Assembly (NCBI GenBank): GCA_016617785.1
Contig: JADILM010000007.1
Coordinates: forward strand, 1,302,001 to 1,366,000
From: Sporobolomyces roseus
Taxonomy: Eukaryota > Basidiomycota > Microbotryomycetes > Sporidiobolales > Sporidiobolaceae
DNA: 64,000 nucleotides
Reading direction: 5' to 3'
Shown: in pieces, positions 9,692 to 20,543 of the stretch
Position numbering within the stretch: the first letter of the stretch is position 1
Layout: each line of letters starts with the position of its first letter
The notes under the pieces: generated by a model
Seen by the model: the letters and a program-made list of their open reading frames with translations, nothing else
Database searches by the model: none
Told to the model about the DNA's origin: nothing
Made by a program: the position numbers and the translations under genes

Positions 9692-11749
9692 CTACCGACG
9701 AAGCAAATTGACAACATCAGCATCCTCAGTCTCTTCATCTTCATCATCTTCCCCTTCATCTGCATCGAGATAGACCGTCTCATCCCCTTCTTGAGGTCCC
9801 TCATCTTCGGAAGAAGAGAGACCGTAATCGAGTTCGAGAGGTTCCGATTCCTGTTTCACATCGTCGTAGTGTTTCCTCGGTTTCGGTCGAGGTTGAAATT
9901 GAGCCTTTGGTTTCATCGGTGACGAGATCTTCGGTTCTGTGACTTGATGTTGTGATCGAGTAGCGATAGGTTGCGAGATGTCGGAGGTTGAGGCGATTGG
10001 AGGATTCGAAATCGAAAGCTGCGAGAAAGAGAACAGAGGAGAAACAGAGGGTTTACATCGTAGATCGTTTGTGAAGGTGAAAAGGAAGCTGATCGTTCCC
10101 CAGTCCCCTCAAGCACAGTGAGAGAAAGAGGAAACGATACCTTACCGATTTCTCTGGTTCCTCCTCATCTTCCGCCAAATCATCCGAATCGACACTGTCC
10201 TCGTCTGAACCTTCCAATTCTGAATCTTCCTCCTCTTCCCGATCCGATGACGAAGGAATGAACAATTCGACGAAATCCGATTGATCTTGCATGCCTCCAG
10301 CTGCTTTTCGTTTCTTGTTCTTGTTCTTGCTCGACCTTTTCCTTCCCGCCTCTCCCGAGATCCCCTCAATACTATCTCTCTTCCTCTTGATTCCTTTCTC
10401 TTCCCTCTCCATTTCCTCCTCCGCATCAGCCTCAATCTCTTCCTGTTCACTCTCCTCACCCTCACTCTCCTCCTCGTCCTGATGAATCCTCCTCAAAACA
10501 TGAGGTTCTTTACAACCCTTAACCTCGCATTTCCCAGTCTCACTGAATCTCCAACACTCCCTGACATGTCTCTTCTCACATTCTTCTCCCTTAGTGCACC
10601 AACCGTACTCGACGAATTCTCGACATACTTTCGCATCCCCCGAAACGACGACGTGGGCATAAGGACAAGATGCGCGGGTGCAGTGAGGGAAGTGAGAGCA
10701 GTGAGGAGAGCGATGTGGGTTCGGAGAGTGCGAGAGGGGACAGGTGGAAGAAGTTCGAGGACAGTTTGAACGGAGGAAAAGAGGACACATGGCAATTTTC
10801 GTCGAGTCGTGGATGTAGGGACAGGTTTGAGCTCGTGAACATTGACCTGTAGAGGGCGTCAAAGTCCAGAATCAGTATGATTGATCGAATGATTCGGATA
10901 GAGGAACGCAATCTTACCAGTCTTTTGGAAGAAGATGCAGAGTTTGTCGGATTTCGGTTTCGAGGGTTTCGTTCGCGTTGATCGAGCGAATCCGCTGTAT
11001 TCCCAAGTCGACAAATTAGTACTAGGAGACGACGTACTGATTTCGAGAGAGAACACACCCTCTGCCCCTTCCCCTCCCCCTGCCTCTCCCGCCTCTCGTA
11101 CTTTCTCCCGCAACCTTTTTACTCCCTTCCTTCAATGCATCCACTTTCTGTTTCCTATCCCTCGCGAAAGCCAGCGAAACCAGGTTTCCCGATTTCGTCC
11201 TAATATAAGTCGTTCCAAGGTGAGAAGTTCTCCTAGGGGTCGCATTCGCTTCCTCCTCCGCTCTCTGCGCACTCGAACTCGTCGAAGTCGAAATAGAAGG
11301 AGTTGTCGGGTTGATAGGTACGCTCTTGCGTCGAACTAGTTTGTTGCCTCTCGAATCAGCGACGAATGTGACTCCTCCAATTTCCACCTCTCGTTCAATA
11401 GGTTTCGGCTTCTCCTTTTCATCCTTGTTCCCTCCTAACAAGTTCTGATTCTTGTACGCTTGAGTTTGAGGTAATGGGTGTTCGATTGGAGTTGTGGTAC
11501 CGGAACGAGAGCCTGAAGGTTGAGGGAGATGAGGTGCGACCCAAGTAGCGTTTCGGTGGATTGGAGTCGACCTTCCTCTACCTCTACCGCGAGTAGGTGG
11601 TGCAGTATAGCGTTTGTGTTGATCGATAGCCGCTAGAGACGAAGGGAAGAGGTTTAGTCAGATCAAGGAGAAGAGCGAAAAGGGAGAGTGAGTGGAGACG
11701 AACAGGTTAGACGAGCGATCTCTGCTAGTACATCTGCATCTGAAGACAT
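9692..11749 (-). CDS. CCCH zinc-finger protein, ZC3H3-like
   Basis: The 583-residue protein is encoded by exons 11704-11749, 11059-11632, 10918-11021, 10146-10846 and 9692-10018 (transcribed right to left). After a disordered Arg/Gly-rich N-terminal half there are five closely spaced CCCH fingers. Their landmarks are CSRAQTCPYIHD, CPLFLRSNC, CSHFPHCTRASCPYAH, CREFVEYGWC and CWRFSETGKC. The CPYIHD start and five-finger spacing match the ZC3H3 family, which acts in nuclear polyadenylated RNA processing and export (family knowledge). A long acidic and Lys-rich C-terminal tail follows. The intron at 11022-11058 is only 37 bases but is needed to keep frame. It starts about 160 bases from the divergent Clr2 gene. 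Confidence 0.8.
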
Positions 11750-11910
11750 CCTTTCTTTCGGGTTGGGAACAGAGCTAGCCCGAGGTGAGTGGCAGGAGGT
11801 TAAGAGTAATTGGCTGTTTTGATTCAATTCAAGAATTAGATACGTTTAACTCTTCGCTCTCTCTCTCTTACCATCACACTCTCTGGTCGAATCCTACGCG
11901 TGCTCTGAGC

Positions 11911-14900
11911 ATGGCGGACACAACCATGAACGAGTCTATTGCTCTTCAAGCTCTCATCGATTCGAACTCGGCTAGTGGAATCGCTTCATCAACTTCGCTC
12001 AATCCCACTCCCTCTCTCCCTCAACAAGCACCAACTCAATCGAACGGGAAACAATCGAGGTCAAGATCCAATTCCGAGGTGGATGAACTAGCATCTTCCT
12101 CTTCCGATTCAGATTTATCCGACGCCGACTCTGAATCTCATCGACCACTCGCTTCTCGCACCACTGCTACTACTACTACTACTCAAGGAGGAGGAGGAGC
12201 TACTAGTCAAGGAGGTGCAATCGCAGGACCCGGTCCTTCTTCCTCGTTGAAACGTTCCCTCCCTCCCGCTTCTTCTTCATCTCGCGCTTCTTCCGCTCAA
12301 CCTCTCCCTCCTCCAGCAAAGAAGAAACGAGGAAGAGCTTCAGCCGTCAACACCCTCTCGAACTCTTACTTCGACCCCGTTCCTCTCCCTCATTACACCG
12401 TTCACAGAGTTCCCGACAATCAAAATTCCAAAACGAAGAGACATGTCATCAAGATCAACGCGGACGTAACGGATGGGACCAAGACTAGATGGCCGCTTGA
12501 GAAGGAGTTCGATCCGAATCACAAGGCTCCAAAGAGGGAGGGAGACACACCAACGCCCAATTGGTACGAACGTCCGGATAAGACAGCGCCGAGACACAAG
12601 AATGCTTTGGACAAGATTGGAGACGAGTTGTCAAAGAAATTGGGACTGAACAAGACGACGAGTAGGGCATGACTCCACCTACACCTCGAGTGAACTATCA
12701 CTGATTTATCCTCTTCTCCGAATTGATAGAAGATGATGATCCCGAATATTGGACCCTCGATAGTCTTCCAACGAATTACCTCTTCACGGTCCACCACAGC
12801 ACCAACGGTTCGAATCAACCTCGAGTCGACTCCTACATGTTTGGTTCGTCGTTCTCCCCTCCTCTCTGCTTATACTTCTCGCTTATCGATGTTTTCCCTT
12901 TTTCAGGTACTCGAGTCACTACCAAGTTCCGCACGGCGAACGAGATCTATCCTCACATCTACTGGTTACTCTGTCACGGTCCCAACGACAAGTTGCGCTG
13001 TCAATGTCAGTATTGTACAAACAAGACTCAAACAGAGGTGAACAGAATGGTGGGATTGGATAGTAGAGCTGGATCGCACACTCCTGGACCTGCTGGACCT
13101 TCCTCATCAATGGGTCAGAAGAAAGCTGGACGTACTTCGAACCTCGGTCCCCAAGAAAGGAAACCTTCTCTCGACAAGAAACCTCTCTCTACCACTTCTC
13201 AAAAACCTCGTTCCCGAAACCCTACTCCCACCCTTCCTTCCGCATCTACCTCCTCCGCTGCTGCTGCGACGACGAAACAACCTATCCGTTCTCGCACCTT
13301 CAACTCGACTTCTCCCGAACCATCTTACTCCGGAGCCTTTGTCGACAAACAACGTGATTCCGATCTCTCTTCCAACGCATTCTTCCGTACGGGAGAAATG
13401 GTATGGGCGCAAATCCCTCAAGGTTCCCTCACTTCCTCTCAAGATCCCCAGAATTGGTCGATCGAAATCACTCATTGGCCAGCTATTATTCAATCTCGTT
13501 CAGAACGTACCACTCCTCGACTCAGTCAACCTTACATTTCAGGTCAAGATCTCTCTCCGAAATTCCTCAACGACAAGCGATGGATCTATCGAGTGATTTA
13601 TCTGGGAAGTGTAAATTCAGCAGATGGGTTGGAAGAGGAACAGTTGAAGAGTTGGTTGGCAGGAAGTCCACCAGATAACGTGTGGCAGAAAGAGAGGTTG
13701 TTGAACGTTGAAAGTGTCGAGAGGATTTGGGATGGGAATAGGATCAAGAAGTGTAATTTGGGCAGTTTGAACGATTTGGAAGGTGCAGTCGCTCCGCTCG
13801 CTTTCGCGATGCAGATTGCAGCTCACTTGATGACGAGTTTCTCTCTAACGTACGTTCTTCTCTCATGTCTTCAGCTGTAGTGTCGCTCACGCTGGAGTGG
13901 GGAAATGAACTACGCAGCGATCGATTCACCATCAAAGACAGTCACTTCGTTACCGCTTCTTTCGACGACGATCCTCTTTCCTCCGATTCGCTCGACGCGA
14001 TGCAACGTTCCAAGAACAATTGGTTCTATCAATCCCTCTTCCTCGGATCGGAATTGATTTGGGTCAACGAATTTGTCCGAGTCGTTTACCTCAAAGATCA
14101 AGGTCTACCTCCTCAACATGAACTCTCGTCCCCTACTTCAGCAGACAGGAGTCTCTTCATGCACGTTCAGCAAATCTGGAAGGATCAAGCAACGAGGGTC
14201 GCGAAACTGACTGGACAGATTTACGAATTGAGGGATTTGAGGGAACATGCGATGGGAGCTGGAATTGGATCGATCGGAGGTGGGATGAGTGTGTTTCAGA
14301 AGAAGAAGAGTCAAGTTGGAGGGGGAGGATTGGCTTCGAGGGAAGGAGGAGGAGGAGGAGTTTCGAAACCTGAACCATCATCGACTTCACCTCCCGATTC
14401 ACCTCCCTCGACATTCTTCCCCGACCACCTCCCGCCCGCTCCAGAAGGTTTCGAGTTCAATCGTTTGACTCCTGGTGAATCTCAAGTTACGATCGAATTG
14501 GATTATCTCGCAGGACGATATTATCCTTTACCGAAACAGTTGGATCAGAGGGACAAGATTGATGAGATGTTGAAAGAGTTCCCGCTTGGACCAGTCTACG
14601 ATGAGGATGGAGGAGCTGGAAAAGGGAAAGAACAGATGTTGACGGAGGAACATCGAGCTATCGCTTTAGCTGGATTGACTCCAGCTGTTCGACTCTATTG
14701 CAAGGTACGCACTCCTCATGGCGAATCCGTCATTTTTGTCATACTGATTCGGTATTGGGAACGTGCAGGTTGGGAAATGGCAAGGAGATCGTTTGGCTGC
14801 TTTAGTCACTGCAGAAGATAACGCTTGTGTAAGTCTATCACTCTCCTCTCAGTCTCTTTCTCTTATGTTTGATCGCTGATGAAGCCGTCTCTTCCTTGCG

Positions 14901-14954
14901 AGTGTTCAGAAGGAAGTTGCAGAGTTCTTTCAGGAGAATTACGAACAAGATTGA
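11911..14954 (+). CDS. Cryptic loci regulator Clr2-like silencing factor
   Basis: The 891-residue protein has exons 11911-12661, 12730-12843, 12907-13782, 13875-14704, 14769-14828 and 14910-14954. The first 170 residues are low-complexity Ser/Thr/Gly. Next comes a conserved block: the HVIKINADVTDG segment, then VTTKFRTANEIYPHIYWLL and CQCQYCTNK, matching the N-terminal module of Clr2 with its CxCxxC cysteines. A second conserved block (FYQSLFLGSELIWVNEFVRV) matches the C-terminal Clr2 domain. In fission yeast Clr2 is part of the SHREC histone-deacetylase complex that silences heterochromatin (established knowledge). Intron 13783-13874 has to start after LNDLE to keep both domains in one frame. 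A Gly-rich loop sits near residue 720. Confidence 0.8.
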
Positions 14955-15408
14955 ATGAACCAAGTACTCTCGCTTGAATGGAAAGGAGGTATCGCTTAAA
15001 GTAGGGAAGAAGTCTCGCTTGTGTGTGTCGAATGGGTTCTCCGATGGATCAAGCTTGTTGTTTTTAGTTGTTACGACTTTCTTTCAGAAATTCTTCTCAT
15101 CGTTTTTTTCGTTTCCCTCTGTTTGTTCAATCGTACGATCCGCTCTACATTACGCTTCTGTGGTTGCTCGTCTTCGTCTCCTCGAGAGTTGCGAGTGCGA
15201 GTGATGCAAATTTGAATCTTGCGAAACTACTCTCATCCTCTCTCGTTCTTTCGCTTCGACTTTCCAGCTTGATTCCGCCTTTCCAGCGCTTCAGATTACT
15301 TGATCCTCGCCATTCGCGCTCTCTCCCCTCGCGCTTCTCCCTGCACTCTCAAGTTCACCCCACTTCAAGAATCTTCTTCTTCTCTCGTCAGCCTCTACCT
15401 CGCCTCTC
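14955..15408. other. intergenic, no gene seen
   Basis: This holds the 3' flank of the Clr2-like gene and the 5' flank of the MYND-GNAT gene. It is T-rich, then pyrimidine-rich close to the next start. No coding frame is supported. Confidence 0.6.
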
Positions 15409-17311
15409 ATGAGCGGCACAAGCTCGCCCAAGTGTACAACATGCGGTAAGACTGGTAAGCGTCCTCCCCGTCTTTGTCTTGAGAGAGGAATCATTCATCA
15501 AATCCTTGATCTTTACAGTTCCTCTACCACCGCAATCCGGCTCAGAAGCAATCAAGAAGTGTCTGGAATGTGACCATGTAGATCTTGGGGTATACTGGTG
15601 CAACGAGTGAGTGACCTATCGCTCTTTCGTTTTCGTTCTCCCGCGATCACGTCGAGAAAGGCTGATTCTAGTCTGAATCTCCTTCGCCTAGGAAGTGTGA
15701 GAAGAAGGGTGTAGAGACGCATCGAGCGAAGAAGTGCGCGGGTCCGTCAAAGAGAAAGATCAACGTTGAAGACGAGGTACGGACTGATCCATCGACAGCT
15801 TTCGAAAAGACTCATCTCCTGATGTTGTCGGCGCGATCTGCGGGTACAGGCTTCGTATCGACATTTCTGCCCTCCTTCATGCAAGGTGGAGATTGTGACC
15901 CCTCGTCTACGTGAGCAATTCTCGTTTCTCCCCTCGACAATCGTAAATTGACGTGCAGGTTTCGCGCAACAGGGATACGAGCTGTCGAATTCGAAGATAC
16001 TCCTCGAGTATTCAAGATCAAGAATGATCCTCTAGTCTCGTCCCAACAGGTGAGGGTCGATCATCATTCTCAGTTTCGCTCAGCCATACTGAGACTTTGA
16101 ACGTGTCCTTACACAGCTTTACGGTACCGTCAATCGGGAGTCTCAATGTCGCCTGATGTTTGTCGCCGGTTATGTCCAGAATAATGTTCCATGTCTCGAC
16201 ATCCTCGGATCACCATACAAGGACAGGCGTCGATACGTCTTCGGAATTGAGCCTCGCCTCTCGAAAGACGGAGTTCGTTCACTCGCACCTCAACCCGAGA
16301 AAGTGGAAGGGATCAGACATCTGCTCGATGCGGAAGGGTACATCGGGAATATCGCGATTGAGCTGAGCGGGAAAGGTGGAAAAGGTTATGTGTTGGATTG
16401 GCTCAGTGTGAGTGGGAGGAAGAGCGGGATTGCGCCGATCAAGGGACAGGTGTTCAGCTTTCCGACGAGAGACGAGATCAGAGATAGAATACAAGCGACA
16501 ATCTGTGAGTTCATCGAAGCTCTCATCATGCTTTTAACGGGCCACTGATTGATGAAGCCTTGCTGAATTGACAGTCTACGAGCTACATCCAAGGTGAGCC
16601 GACATCTTCTCTATCTATCTGGACTTGGTGCTAGTTCGCTGACTTGAGTTGGAATGCGATTCCACAGCTTCTGGCGACAAGGAGTGATGTCTGAAGCGCT
16701 CAAAGCCGTAATCGCCTACTGCTTCCAAACGCTGCAAGTCTCCTCCATCACACTCGATCCGAAAGTAGACAATAGCTCCTCGATCGCCTTGACCGAAAAG
16801 GAAGGGTTCACGTTGATCGGAGAAAAGAACAACTTTGGAGCAGACCAACTGATCTATGAGTTGAGGGTCGAGGATTGGGAGAAAGGAAGAAAGGGAAAGA
16901 AGAAGAACAAGAGCAAGAAAAAGAAGGGTGATAGCGCTGAGGTTCTCATTGTTGATGAAGGGGAGCGGGAAGCTGTCGAAGAAGAGGCGAAGAAGGAGGA
17001 GACGAAGAAGACCTGTCGATGGTAAGATTCTGCTCTCACTCTCCCTCGACGACGAGAGGCTCACTAGTCTCTTCCCTGTTGCTAGGTGTCAACTAGCAGA
17101 CTCGAACGCGAAACTAGGATGTTCGAAATGCGATTGGGCTTTCTGGTGCGGTCAAGCTTGCAAGACTGCAGATCTTACCTACGAGGCGGGGCATACAAGG
17201 GAGTGTCCGGGAAGGAACGGAGACGCGCTGAAGCCGACGAAGAGCTCAGAAAAGGTAGAACTGGCGGTATCGAGCGATCCAGAGGAAGTAGATATCGCAG
17301 AATTGGAATAG
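15409..17311 (+). CDS. MYND-GNAT-MYND protein (putative acetyltransferase)
   Basis: The protein (447 residues) is built from nine exons: 15409-15454, 15519-15606, 15692-15776, 15850-15910, 15973-16049, 16117-16504, 16575-16593, 16668-17021 and 17086-17311. Residues 1-75 form a MYND-type zinc finger (CTTCGK, KCLECD, YWCNEKCEKKG, H, C). The middle resembles a RimJ-like GNAT acetyltransferase: it opens VTPRLRIRAVEFEDTPRVF and closes FWRQGVMSEALKAVIAYCF, with DNSSSIALTEKEGF near the acetyl-CoA site. A Lys/Glu-rich linker leads to a second MYND finger (CRWCQLADSN, CSKCDWAFWCGQACK, H, C). The substrate is unknown. The acceptor at 15972 rather than 15960 is needed for frame. Confidence 0.75.
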
Positions 17312-17694
17312 ATCACGTATTCTCTCGGCTTTCTCGCTTTCTCTCTATTCTCCTCGCTCCTGAAGAGTCGCGCTCAATCTACTGATTATTCTACGTCGTG
17401 AAGCAGTTCTGTAGAATCTACATTGACAAGTACAGGGAGAAACAGAAAATAGGAGGGGGCACGACAGGAGGAGGGATCGGCAGATGTACGGACGTTCACG
17501 AAGCGCTGTGCATATCAAGGTGATCGAGAGGGTGTCCGTTAAGAACCCGAGCGAGACACCGTTTCCAGCTTGACCCGTTTCATCTTTTCGCAAGAATGAA
17601 TGTCCGTCGAGCGGTTTGACCTTTTGACGTCGAGTTGACCAGTGCGATTGACCATAGTATGTGATTGAAAGTGTCGAGTATAGTTTCAGATCGT
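17312..17694. other. intergenic, outer edge of left repeat arm
   Basis: Two genes converge here. From about 17560 rightwards the sequence still resembles, in inverted orientation, the stretch at about 34673-34800, for example the matching blocks around CTATGGTCA and CGACGGACA. No gene is supported. Confidence 0.5.
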
Positions 17695-18273
17695 TCATCG
17701 AACGAATTGAGCCTATACAGCGTCGCAGAGCTCGAATCAGTTTATTTCCGCATGAGTCCGATCGAGTTCAGAGGAAGCTTACCTGTACAGAGGGATGACC
17801 AGATCGAGCATTGATCCTCATGATAGCCTCGAAAGCGTCATGAGGAGGAGGGGGAGTAGAGGGAAGTGAGGACGAGGTAGGTTTAGATTTGACTTTGGAT
17901 TTTAAAGGTGATTTCTTTGACGGTTTGACAAAGTGAGCCTGTAGAGTCATGATGTATCGTCAGTCAGGTCTTGATTAGTCTCGAGAGAGTAGGAGCGACG
18001 CACCTGAACAGATGGATGACCGTGACGAGCATTCAAAGCCATGATTTCAGCGAAAGCATCGTAAGGTGCCACTTCTTTCTCGATCAGCTTTGTTGATTCG
18101 GAAGACTCCGAGTCTTGTTGCTTCGAGAAGAATCGACGGAGGGAGTTCTACGGATCAGAGAGCCATCAGCAAGAGAGGCAAGGAAAAAGAGAGTGGTTAG
18201 AGCTCACTGCGAATTTGTTCGACTTCATTGAGGCAGAGCTGGCGGAGGAAGAGGAAGAGGTATGGCCGAGCAT
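17695..18273 (-). CDS. 127-residue GHPSVQ small protein (left copy)
   Basis: I do not recognise the family. Exons are 18208-18273, 18004-18147, 17783-17938 and 17695-17712, all phase 0. After a Ser-rich start and a basic segment (NKFANSLRRFFSKQ) the protein contains two copies of a unit. The first reads APYDAFAEIMALNARHGHPSVQ, the second HDAFEAIMRINARSGHPSVQ. Each unit ends exactly at an intron, and each is followed by AHF or AQF. A Lys/Ser/Pro linker joins them. This suggests internal duplication of an exon. The copy is intact and differs from its partner at 34095-34672 by scattered substitutions. No targeting signal is obvious. Confidence 0.75.
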
Positions 18274-18863
18274 TGTTGGACTGGTTAAGGTATTATTGAC
18301 GAGGGAAGGAGATGAGTCGAGAATGTTGCGAAGTTTGAGGGGGAAGGGAGAAGGTGGAGTGAGTGAAGGAAAGAGACAGAGAGCAGTCTCCTTTGTTCAT
18401 TCCGCTCTTATGCTCTTTATGTCGTCGAGTCAACGATCTGTTGCTTACGAAGCGTCTCGAAAGTGCATCTCTGAAGTCGACTCGACAACTTCGACTCGAC
18501 TCGATCAATTCCATTGAAAGGGTTCGATCGAAGGGAAGCTCTGTTTGACTCACGACGAGGTCAACGGGATGCCTACGAGAGAGCAAAATGAAAGAGTCAA
18601 CTGAGTAGCTTGCAAAAGGGATTCAAGTTCGAGAAAGGAATCTTGCGAAATACAACTTGAGAAGGCAAAGGACTAAACTCTTTTCTCCTTCCTCTTCTCT
18701 CTCTCTTCCCTAGTCAGCTCACGGCATCCTCAGCTGTTAGGAGATCAAACGCCAATTGCAACGAGAAAGAGAAAGCAGACGAGTTTCTAGCGGACCTGCC
18801 GATACAAACCTCTACTCAACTTACTCTCTGTTCTCCCTCTCATCAGCTCCTCCTCAACCGTGA
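18274..18863. other. intergenic within left repeat arm
   Basis: Non-coding flank between two minus-strand genes. It is the inverted counterpart of 33518-34094, with short indels between the copies. No gene is supported. Confidence 0.6.
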
Positions 18864-20215
18864 CTACTCGACGACGACTCCCGCGGGTATATGCATCTTG
18901 AAACTCGTCAGCCTTACTCCCTTCCCACCAATGACCCCTTCTTTCGCAACTTCAAACTTTGGAAACCCTTTCCCATCTCCAAACCCTTTCCAATCCTCCT
19001 GATTAGTTGCTCCTTCTGGCGAGTTCACTTCGAGGTAAGATATCTTTGACCGTCCTGTAGAAGAGGGAGTGAAAGCGAGAGTTTTGTTGCCTTGACTTCC
19101 GGTGAAAGCTGAAATGGTTTGATTCGTTTTTGTGAGAGTAGACTTTGCTTTCTCTGGTTCGTCTTGAGCAGAAGAGAGGGGCGGCTGAATGAGTGTTGGG
19201 ACATAACCGTCCATCAACCACTTTGAGACTGGCCAGGAGAGCCAGGTAGTCGAGACGGGAAGAGGGAAAGGAGTGAGCTTCGAATCGGAGAGGATGGCGG
19301 AGAAGAAAGGCTGAGGAGTCGGTGAAGTAGGATGAGATACGGTGAGATGTATGGTTGAAGAATGAGGTAGAGGAGTGAAGGTGAAGCTGGCGCGATGTCT
19401 GTGAAGCGAAGGTAGGGAAGAAGATTGCGAGAAAGCTTCGACAGCGGACTTTGACTCACTTTGGTATTCCCCACTCTCTCCGACCACTGTGGGAGGAAAG
19501 CACAAACCCAGTCAGTGAATGCTCGCTGCAGTCCAGGCCTCGAACAATGGCAAGAGGAGTTCGCGACAACGATTGACTGGAGACTCGCCGACTCACTTTG
19601 CGACTGATACATCTGTCGAGACGTAGATCCTCGTCGTCGTCAAGAAGTACTCTCCAGGTTTGTCTTCTTTCGAGAAGAGACCAGGGATGTAGAGTAATTC
19701 ATTGTAAGGCCCACCTGTGAGTGCAGAGCTCGAACCAACTGTCAGCTCGACAGGCCAATAATGGATTCGACATCGTCGCTCACCAGGTCCTTCTTCGTAT
19801 CTGTGAGAGGATGGCTGCCTTTGTCACATCAGCACTTGAATAGTAGCAGAAGTTACGAAGAGCGCAATCTCACCTAATGATCATGACCATTCCCACTCCT
19901 CCATGATACCTCTCTGTCATATCGAACTTTGTCCCTCTCTCAAAGTCTGCATAAGCTGCTTTAGGAAGAGATTGAGGAATCGGAGTTTGAGAGAAAGGAG
20001 TGTAGATTGGGAAGATCCAGCCTTGTCCTCGAACGTCCCATGGTCTACAATCATCGTTGAGAGTTGGCTCATGAGTTTTGAGTCCGGAAGGGGGAGAGAG
20101 AGAGGAGAAGAAAGGGAGAGAGACATTCGAGAGTGGGGAAAAGAGAGAGAGAAGGAGAGGGAGAGAGGACTCACACTGGGATTAGTGGGAGACCTGTAGC
20201 AAGCTCTGTAGTCAT
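18864..20215 (-). CDS. acetoacetate decarboxylase-fold protein (left copy)
   Basis: The 302-residue protein has exons 20175-20215, 19874-20044, 19784-19800, 19597-19714, 19460-19486 and 18864-19398. All six have the same lengths as the right copy. Landmarks are VPWDVQGQGWIFPIY, YHGGVGMVMIIRYEEGPGG, NELLYIPGLF, TTTRIYVSTDVSVANGRREW and GIPKHRASF. The pattern of a Pro-Gly binding loop followed by an Asn-Gly-Arg-x-x-Trp-Gly-Ile-Pro-Lys segment matches the fungal acetoacetate-decarboxylase-like superfamily. Members often act on keto acids, but many lack known activity (family knowledge). The lysine in GIPKH is visible; I cannot confirm it is the Schiff-base lysine. The copy looks functional. Confidence 0.75.
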
Positions 20216-20543
20216 TGAGAGTCTAATCGGAGTAAATTGGGAGATGGGGAGAAGAGTAAGAGAGAGAGAGGGAGCAGGTGGGAAAGAGGAGAAGAAAAGG
20301 GCTTGAGCACACAGAGAAAGAAGGACCCTAAGCGCGGATAGCAACGAAGACGAAGACGACGACGAAGCAGCCTTACTCGAGAGGGTGAGAGAGATGAAAG
20401 CTTTAAGACTACTTAAACTTTTCAATCTCCCGTCCGAACTTTCGCAACTTTTTGATCGGGAGTTAAGGGGTATTTGTACATTAAGTGATGCTATAGACAA
20501 TTAAGGGTAACTTATGAACAAGAGTGTGAGTGAGTGATTAAGA
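20216..20543. other. intergenic within left repeat arm
   Basis: Promoter side of the decarboxylase-like gene and 3' flank of the truncated transporter. It mirrors 31833-32157, and includes a GTC-type trinucleotide run (20345-20370 region) that differs in length between the arms. Confidence 0.55.

Noticed and set aside
10281..10769. A long open frame on the plus strand opposite the CCCH protein gene
   Set aside because: It is antisense to the zinc-finger and acidic exons, whose minus-strand frame has clear CCCH motifs; the open frame is a by-product of the skewed codon composition there.
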